Origin: Anas platyrhynchos
Lineage: Eukaryota; Chordata; Aves; Anseriformes; Anatidae
Length of the DNA: 64,000 bases
NCBI RefSeq assembly: GCF_047663525.1
Contig: NC_092602.1
Span: 1,557,501-1,621,500, forward strand
Direction of reading: 5' to 3'
The notes below the pieces were generated by a model that was not told the DNA's origin, did no database searches, and saw nothing but the letters and a program-made list of their open reading frames with translations. The stretch's first letter is position 1; every line of letters starts with the position of its first letter. Shown here piece after piece: positions 59,717 to 64,000 of this stretch. Both the position numbers and the translations under genes were made by a program.

Positions 59717-60335
59717 GCCGCTGGTTTGGTGGCGTGTTTCCTCCCGCGCGGCGAGCATCGCCCCCCACCTCCCCCTGACAAAGCACAGTGACACTTTCAC
59801 ACCAGAATACATCTCCTCACACCCTTTCCACCCCAACCCAAGGACAAGGAGAACTCCCCCCACAGCCCCCAGCATGGCCAAGGGGGTATCCAACACCGCC
59901 GCATTGCCCCTGAGGTCCCGTAGCCAGAGGTGCTGCAAAGCACGCAGTCAACTTTTCCCCCAGGTGGATCCATCTGATTAGAGGCCACCTGGGAACCAAG
60001 GCAGGGGTGCAAGCAGAGACCTGAGCCCGGCTCCTGTCCTTCAGCAGAGGAGCCAGGTCGCTGAGGCCGGGGCAGGGACACCCGGAGTTGTCCTCCCTCC
60101 TCTCCAGCCTCTGTGGGAGCTGCAGCACGAGCCAGAAAGGGCAGGACGGGAGAAAGGAGCAGATGGGGCGGTCGCCCTGGTCAAACCATGGCAGCTCCAC
60201 TGATAAATCTGCAGCAACTGAGCCCAGCACGGCTTGTGATGTCTCCTCTGGGCCACCAGCTATTCATAGTTCTGCCTGCTGTCTGCTCCGCAGCACAGGG
60301 AAGGATGAGACAAACTGCTCCTCACAGTTCCTGAG

Positions 60336-60341
60336 TTTATT
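60336..60341 (-). terminator. Possible intermediate minus-strand poly(A) signal
   Basis: The minus strand reads TAAAATAAACTC. A third candidate end for ACACB; use is unknown. Confidence 0.3.
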
Positions 60342-60721
60342 TTAAAGCTTCTGTTTGAGACCGCTTCTTCGGCAGGATTTAGATTTCCTCGTGCCAGTGC
60401 ATGGTCAGCCTCAGAGCTCCTCTGTCCTCTTGGTGCCTCAGCCATTGGGTTTGTACTTCCAGCTCCATCCAGTCTTGTGAGATTTACCTGACACTGGTGC
60501 TTGTTTTAAAGGTTAAGGCCAAGTCTTGCGACTAAAACACAGTAAAAGATTTTTAATTCTTTTTTAAAAAATCAGTGTTTGCACCAGGTCCAGGCTCCAG
60601 CCTTGGCTCGGGCCAAGTTATCTTCTGCCAAGCTGCCCCTCTGACGAACGCCCCCAGCGCCAGAGGGCCCTCCGTGTAGGCAGAGAGAACATCTTCATAG
60701 CTTAACATACAAACAGCGGCG

Positions 60722-60727
60722 TTTATT
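60722..60727 (-). terminator. ACACB: Proximal poly(A) signal of ACACB
   Basis: The minus strand reads CTAAATAAACGC, 112 bases past the ACACB stop codon. The most likely end of the transcript by position. Confidence 0.55.
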
Positions 60728-60839
60728 TAGGCACAAGGTAAGAGTCCAAGGCTCCAGTTCGAGGGCTGAGGGACTGGGCGGGGAGGTGAGGTCTGGCCTC
60801 TGAGCAGCAGCGTGTCCCGGTGCCCCTCCTGCCGCCGGC

Positions 60840-60966
60840 TCAGGACGGGCTGTTGTTGTCCACCGTGGAGAGGAGACGGGCGACCTGAGCCTTCTGCGTG
60901 CGGGTGATGTGCTGTGTCATCTGGATGATGCAGTCCATGGCCACCTCGGGATTGGCTTGGACCAGG
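60840..60966 (-). CDS. ACACB: ACACB last coding exon
   Basis: Encodes [20 protein letters not shown], then [20 protein letters not shown] and Ser, followed by TGA at 60,840-60,842. The ANPEVAMD and QHI segments match the ACC C-terminus. Acceptor CTTGCAG. Confidence 0.93.
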
Positions 60967-63900
60967 CTGCAAGGCACGAAGCAAGAGCTGCCTCGTCTCT
61001 ACCGCCCGCAGGCCCCAGCCCAAGCCATGGTTTTGGCCTCCATGCTCGGCTCCGTGGCCACTCACCTCCGGATGTGCTTGAGCACGTAGTCCCGCTTCAG
61101 GTACTTGATGTTCTCCCGGATGGCTGACTTGGTGCCGTCGTCCTCCTGCATGTGCTTCTCCAGCCACTCCACCACCACCTGGTTGTTGTCCCAGAGGTAG
61201 CCCTGAGGAGAGCAGCACCGTGTTGGGGGGCCCAGTGCCCACAGACTGAGCCCATCTTTTGCTACAGCCCTGGGCTTTTTCCTCCCATGGCACAACCAGA
61301 CAATGGGATTCGTCTTCTCAGTCCTGCACGTATGGCATGGCATGCACCCCAGCCCATGTAACAGCCATGGGGAGAGGGGTCAGTAGAGAAATCAAAACTC
61401 AGGAAAGCTTCATGGACTATTAAAAAAGCAAAAGGTTAAGGGAGAACACGTTTCCTTTGCACCCCTTCACTCCCCAGCTCAGCACGCACGGAACCGAGCT
61501 GGTGAGGTGCATCACAGCACTCACTGCATGCAGCTCAAACACCAAGACCCAAGGTTTCTCTTCTGCCCTGGGAAGCCCTGGTGGATGGTGGAAATGAACA
61601 GGCCTGTAGTATTTTTGAAGGACGGGGCCCTGGGGCTCTGTGTACCTTTTCAGCTCCCTCCGTCTCCATGAACCAGCGCCGCAGCATGGACTGGATGTGG
61701 ATATGGCTCAGCTCGCTGTTGGCGTTTAGGATCTCCATCCTCACCACTTCCTCCAGCAGCAGCCGTCGCAGCCGCCAGTAGAGGAAGGAGCGGGCGTTTT
61801 TCCACTCCAGGATGTCCTGCAGAAAGCCCAGGAAGAGGAGCTGACACACAGCAACTGCCTGCTCACAGCTTGTGCTGGCAGGCCTGCAGGCAGATCTGCT
61901 GGGCTGCAGCAGAAACCAACACCAGGGGCAGGAAAACGCACAGAGCAGCAGCCCAGGACCCTGCGGGGAATTTTGGCTCCCACCTTCATGCTGCTGCTGC
62001 AACCCCAAAGCCACACCAAGCCCCCTCCCCAGCCCTGCCGCTGCCCTTGCTCACCGTGATGACGCCTTTCTCCTGCATGCGGCCTGGGGTGTCGTGCAGG
62101 TCGGCGAAGCGCACGGCCACCTGGTAGTAGATGGGCAGCAGGAGCTCCTCCCGGGCCTTGAGCTGCTTCTCCAGCTCCTTGCGCTGAGCCTCGGACAGCT
62201 CAGGTGTCCCTGCAGGGGCAGACGGCTGTCATTTCCCAGCAAGGGGCCTGGGCTCTGCTCGCTGTTCCTATTTCAGCCATCCCGATGTGATATCCCTCTG
62301 TTTTGGCACATCTACAGCCCTGCCCAGAGCCCGGCCGCAGAGCCCCATGTCTGTGAAGGGGCTGTGCTGTGCTCAGTGCCTGCCACCAGACAGACACTTC
62401 GTGGGACTGTGTTTAAGCAAGGTTGGGGGGGAAAACCCTCCCAGCACAGTCCCACCGCCTGCTGCAGGCAGGAGCAAATTGCAGGGCAAAAGGAGCCCTG
62501 GTTCATTAAAGGATGCTTCTGTGCAGCTCTGTAATGATTATTTCATCTAATTTCGGCACTGATGCAGTGTGGCTATTGCCATACTTCATCTCAAAGCACG
62601 GGAGCAGTTGCTGTAGCAAAATCCAGCACCCTCCGCAGAGCCCCAGGGGATATGGGGATTTGAAGGTACCACCACAGCCCCTCGGCAGGCCCTGTCATCA
62701 GACAAACCATTAGGAATTTTCCCAAATTGATGAACACAAAAGGGTTTTCTGGTGCTTGCCACCATGGTGTCTGAGGCAAGTGTTTTAACTCACCACTAGC
62801 AAGGCCCAGAGGCTGCAATGCCCTTCCCTTACCCAGCTGCTCAACAAGCCTGGCATAAACCGTATCGATCCTTCTCATGGTCTTCACCAAATCTTTCTTC
62901 CTGAACTTGATCTCCACTGTTCCCCCAGGCTCCAAAATGCCACCCCTGGAAGGAAAGTTTGGTAAAGCAGGGGCAGGTCAGCAGGGGACAATAAATTCTG
63001 GGACAAGGCATTGCTGCTGGTGGCAGTGTGGCAGTTCAGGCAGCTCCCTCTTCTAAGAATTAGGGACAGAGAAAACCTAAAATAATGTTGTTTCCAATCT
63101 GGGATTCTTGGCTATTCTCCCTCTCCTTACAGCTTGTCCAACGCACATTAATTCAGGCTAGAGAAACCCTCCAGCCCCCCAAAACAAAGCTCTCACTCCC
63201 TGCAGCTTTTTCTGGACACCGGAGGATCTCCCCAAGGAGATCCTTGCCACACTGCTCCCACGCTGCTTTGTAAGAGCCCAGGGACTTTTAGCTGATTGAG
63301 CAAAAACTCAGCAGCAAAAAATAGAAGTCTCTGGTGATCGGCGGTCCCCGTGAGCAGGACCCTGACTCTGCAGACCCCGTGTGTCAGGCTGTGCGGGATG
63401 CCCACGGTTTGGATGGAGCACTGAGGCTGACCTGCTCTCCTTGTCCGCGTAGAGCTCCACGTACAGGGGGTTGATGGTGGAGTCGATGACCACCCAGGAG
63501 CCGCCCCGCAGCTCCGCGTGCGGCGGGATGTACACCAGGATGGGCTGCTTGAAATCCCGCAGGCTGTCGACGATGAAGGCGCCGAACTTCAGCATTTGGT
63601 CGTACATGTCTGAAAGCCAAAGGGGCTCAGTGGCTGGGCACCCCGAGTGCCGCAGGGTGGGCTGCTGCCCTTTACCTCCTCTCAGCCTTTTCCAGCTAGC
63701 TGCCCAAAGCCTTTTTTCTCCAGCAGAGCCTAAACAAACCCCTCAACGCAGCCCAGTGGGAAGCCACCAAGCCCTGGAACTTGGGTCCTGCAGCATCCCA
63801 TCACCTCTCCATCCCAACCCCATGTCCTGGAGCTGCCGGGCAGGACCCTGCCATGCTGGGTCACCCCAGGACCCCGACGGGTGGCAGAGGGGCTGGTGGC

Positions 63901-64000
63901 ACAGATCTGGGTCCCCCAAGTGCTGGTACCTTTCATGCCACTGGAGAAGCCCCTCCAGTTGGCGAAGATCATCAGCGGGAGGTGCTCCCGGTTGAAGTCC
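60840..64000 (-). CDS. ACACB: Acetyl-CoA carboxylase beta (ACC2), last seven coding exons (gene-level entry, 5' missing)
   Basis: The biotin enzyme that makes malonyl-CoA; the beta form is tethered to mitochondria and limits fatty-acid import through CPT1. Seven exons encode the final 316 residues of the carboxyltransferase half, starting [20 protein letters not shown] and ending [11 protein letters not shown]. The segment [17 protein letters not shown] is a carboxyltransferase hallmark; its Arg corresponds to one of two conserved active-site arginines in the yeast enzyme. Full animal ACC is about 2,300-2,450 residues, so most of the gene lies right of the window. The beta rather than alpha form is inferred mainly from linkage to FOXN4 and MYO1H. 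The C-terminal tail differs from the usual STMDSP ending by carrying STVDNNSPS. Confidence 0.92.
61066..61202 (-). CDS. ACACB: ACACB penultimate coding exon
   Basis: Encodes [20 protein letters not shown] and then [20 protein letters not shown]. The YLWDNN.VVV.WLE motif is diagnostic. Acceptor CTCCTCAG, donor AG|GTGAGT, phase 2. Confidence 0.94.
61646..61816 (-). CDS. ACACB: ACACB exon ([16 protein letters not shown])
   Basis: Fifty-seven codons, [20 protein letters not shown] and on to [14 protein letters not shown], the C-terminal helical part. Acceptor TTCTGCAG, donor AAG|GTACAC, phase 0 at both ends. Confidence 0.94.
62055..62209 (-). CDS. ACACB: ACACB exon ([16 protein letters not shown])
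   Basis: Encodes [20 protein letters not shown], then [20 protein letters not shown] and [11 protein letters not shown]. The [11 protein letters not shown] motif is conserved in all ACC carboxyltransferases. Donor ACG|GTGAGC. Confidence 0.95.
62833..62945 (-). CDS. ACACB: ACACB exon ([19 protein letters not shown])
   Basis: Encodes [20 protein letters not shown] and on to VEQLG. The VLEP.G.VEIKFR.KDL block is typical of ACC. Acceptor CTTCCAG, donor G|GTAAGG, phase 1. Confidence 0.93.
63432..63609 (-). CDS. ACACB: ACACB exon with ELRGGSWVV active-site segment
   Basis: Encodes [20 protein letters not shown], then [20 protein letters not shown] and [11 protein letters not shown]. Acceptor GCTTTCAG, donor AG|GTCAGC, phase 2. 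Confidence 0.95.
63930..64000 (-). CDS. ACACB: ACACB exon with [11 protein letters not shown] motif (cut by window edge)
   Basis: Encodes [20 protein letters not shown] and then GMK, ending G|GTACCA at phase 1. The [10 protein letters not shown]-type motif is highly conserved in the carboxyltransferase domain. The exon continues past base 64,000. Confidence 0.94.

Larger units (their letters stand above)
59151..60700. other. Convergent spacer between FOXN4 and ACACB
   Basis: About 1.5 kb holding GC-rich unique DNA with overlapping open frames on both strands (for example 59,817-60,230 minus, 137 codons), none recognisable. Two AATAAA hexamers on the minus strand (59,711-59,716 and 60,336-60,341) suggest it may be extended ACACB 3' UTR. 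Confidence 0.45.

Noticed and set aside
59817-60230. 137-codon minus-strand open frame between FOXN4 and ACACB
   Set aside because: Pro/Gly/Trp-rich random-looking translation in GC-rich spacer with open frames on the other strand; more likely 3' UTR.
60727-61293. 188-codon minus-strand frame over the ACACB C-terminal exons
   Set aside because: It is a wrong-frame shadow; the true exons in that stretch are 61,066-61,202 and 60,840-60,966 with the conserved ACC sequence.
1-64000. Prokaryotic features (operons, CRISPR, ribosome binding sites), tRNA or rRNA genes, full-length retroviruses
   Set aside because: Split exons with GT-AG introns and a CR1 tail show a vertebrate genome. No direct-repeat array, cloverleaf-like gene, long terminal repeat pair or viral reading frame was recognised on reading through.

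Overview
This is vertebrate, almost certainly avian, nuclear DNA. The protein-coding exons are split by GT-AG introns, mostly a few hundred bases long. The one clear dispersed repeat is a degraded CR1-type LINE tail, the dominant transposon family of birds and reptiles. The gene order MYO1H - FOXN4 - ACACB, with orientations minus / plus / minus, is the reverse complement of the human 12q24.11 order. The compact layout would suit an avian microchromosome. I could not run any search, so the species and the orthology rest on recognised protein segments plus gene order.

Layout. (1) 66-11,529, minus strand: 19 coding exons of an unconventional class-I myosin, MYO1H. They run from the N-terminus through P-loop, switch I, switch II, actin-binding region and SH1/converter region to about residue 672. 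The IQ motifs and TH1 tail lie off the left edge. A tiny in-frame upstream exon at 15,885-15,902, with a TATA-like box beyond it, may provide an alternative N-terminus. (2) About 16.0-41.6 kb: a roughly 25 kb stretch with no supportable protein gene. It holds homopolymer runs, one CR1 tail and several clusters of homeodomain or E-box motifs that look like candidate distal enhancers. (3) 41.69-43.2 kb: a strong CpG island, likely the FOXN4 promoter. (4) 43,064-57,487, plus strand: complete FOXN4 coding sequence in nine coding exons (516 codons plus stop). It has a 9.8 kb first coding intron carrying a second GC-rich island and a motif-dense block with a near-consensus RFX X-box. The AT-rich 3' UTR probably runs to about 59.1 kb. 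(5) 60,840-64,000, minus strand: the last seven coding exons of acetyl-CoA carboxylase beta (ACACB), covering the C-terminal part of the carboxyltransferase domain. It converges on FOXN4, with three possible minus-strand poly(A) signals.

The three genes are not a functional pathway. FOXN4 is a neural and retinal progenitor transcription factor, MYO1H an actin motor and ACACB a metabolic enzyme. They are held in conserved microsynteny. The gene-poor DNA on both sides of the FOXN4 promoter is the part most likely to hold undescribed content, namely developmental regulatory elements. I see no operon, CRISPR array, RNA gene or novel enzyme system here.
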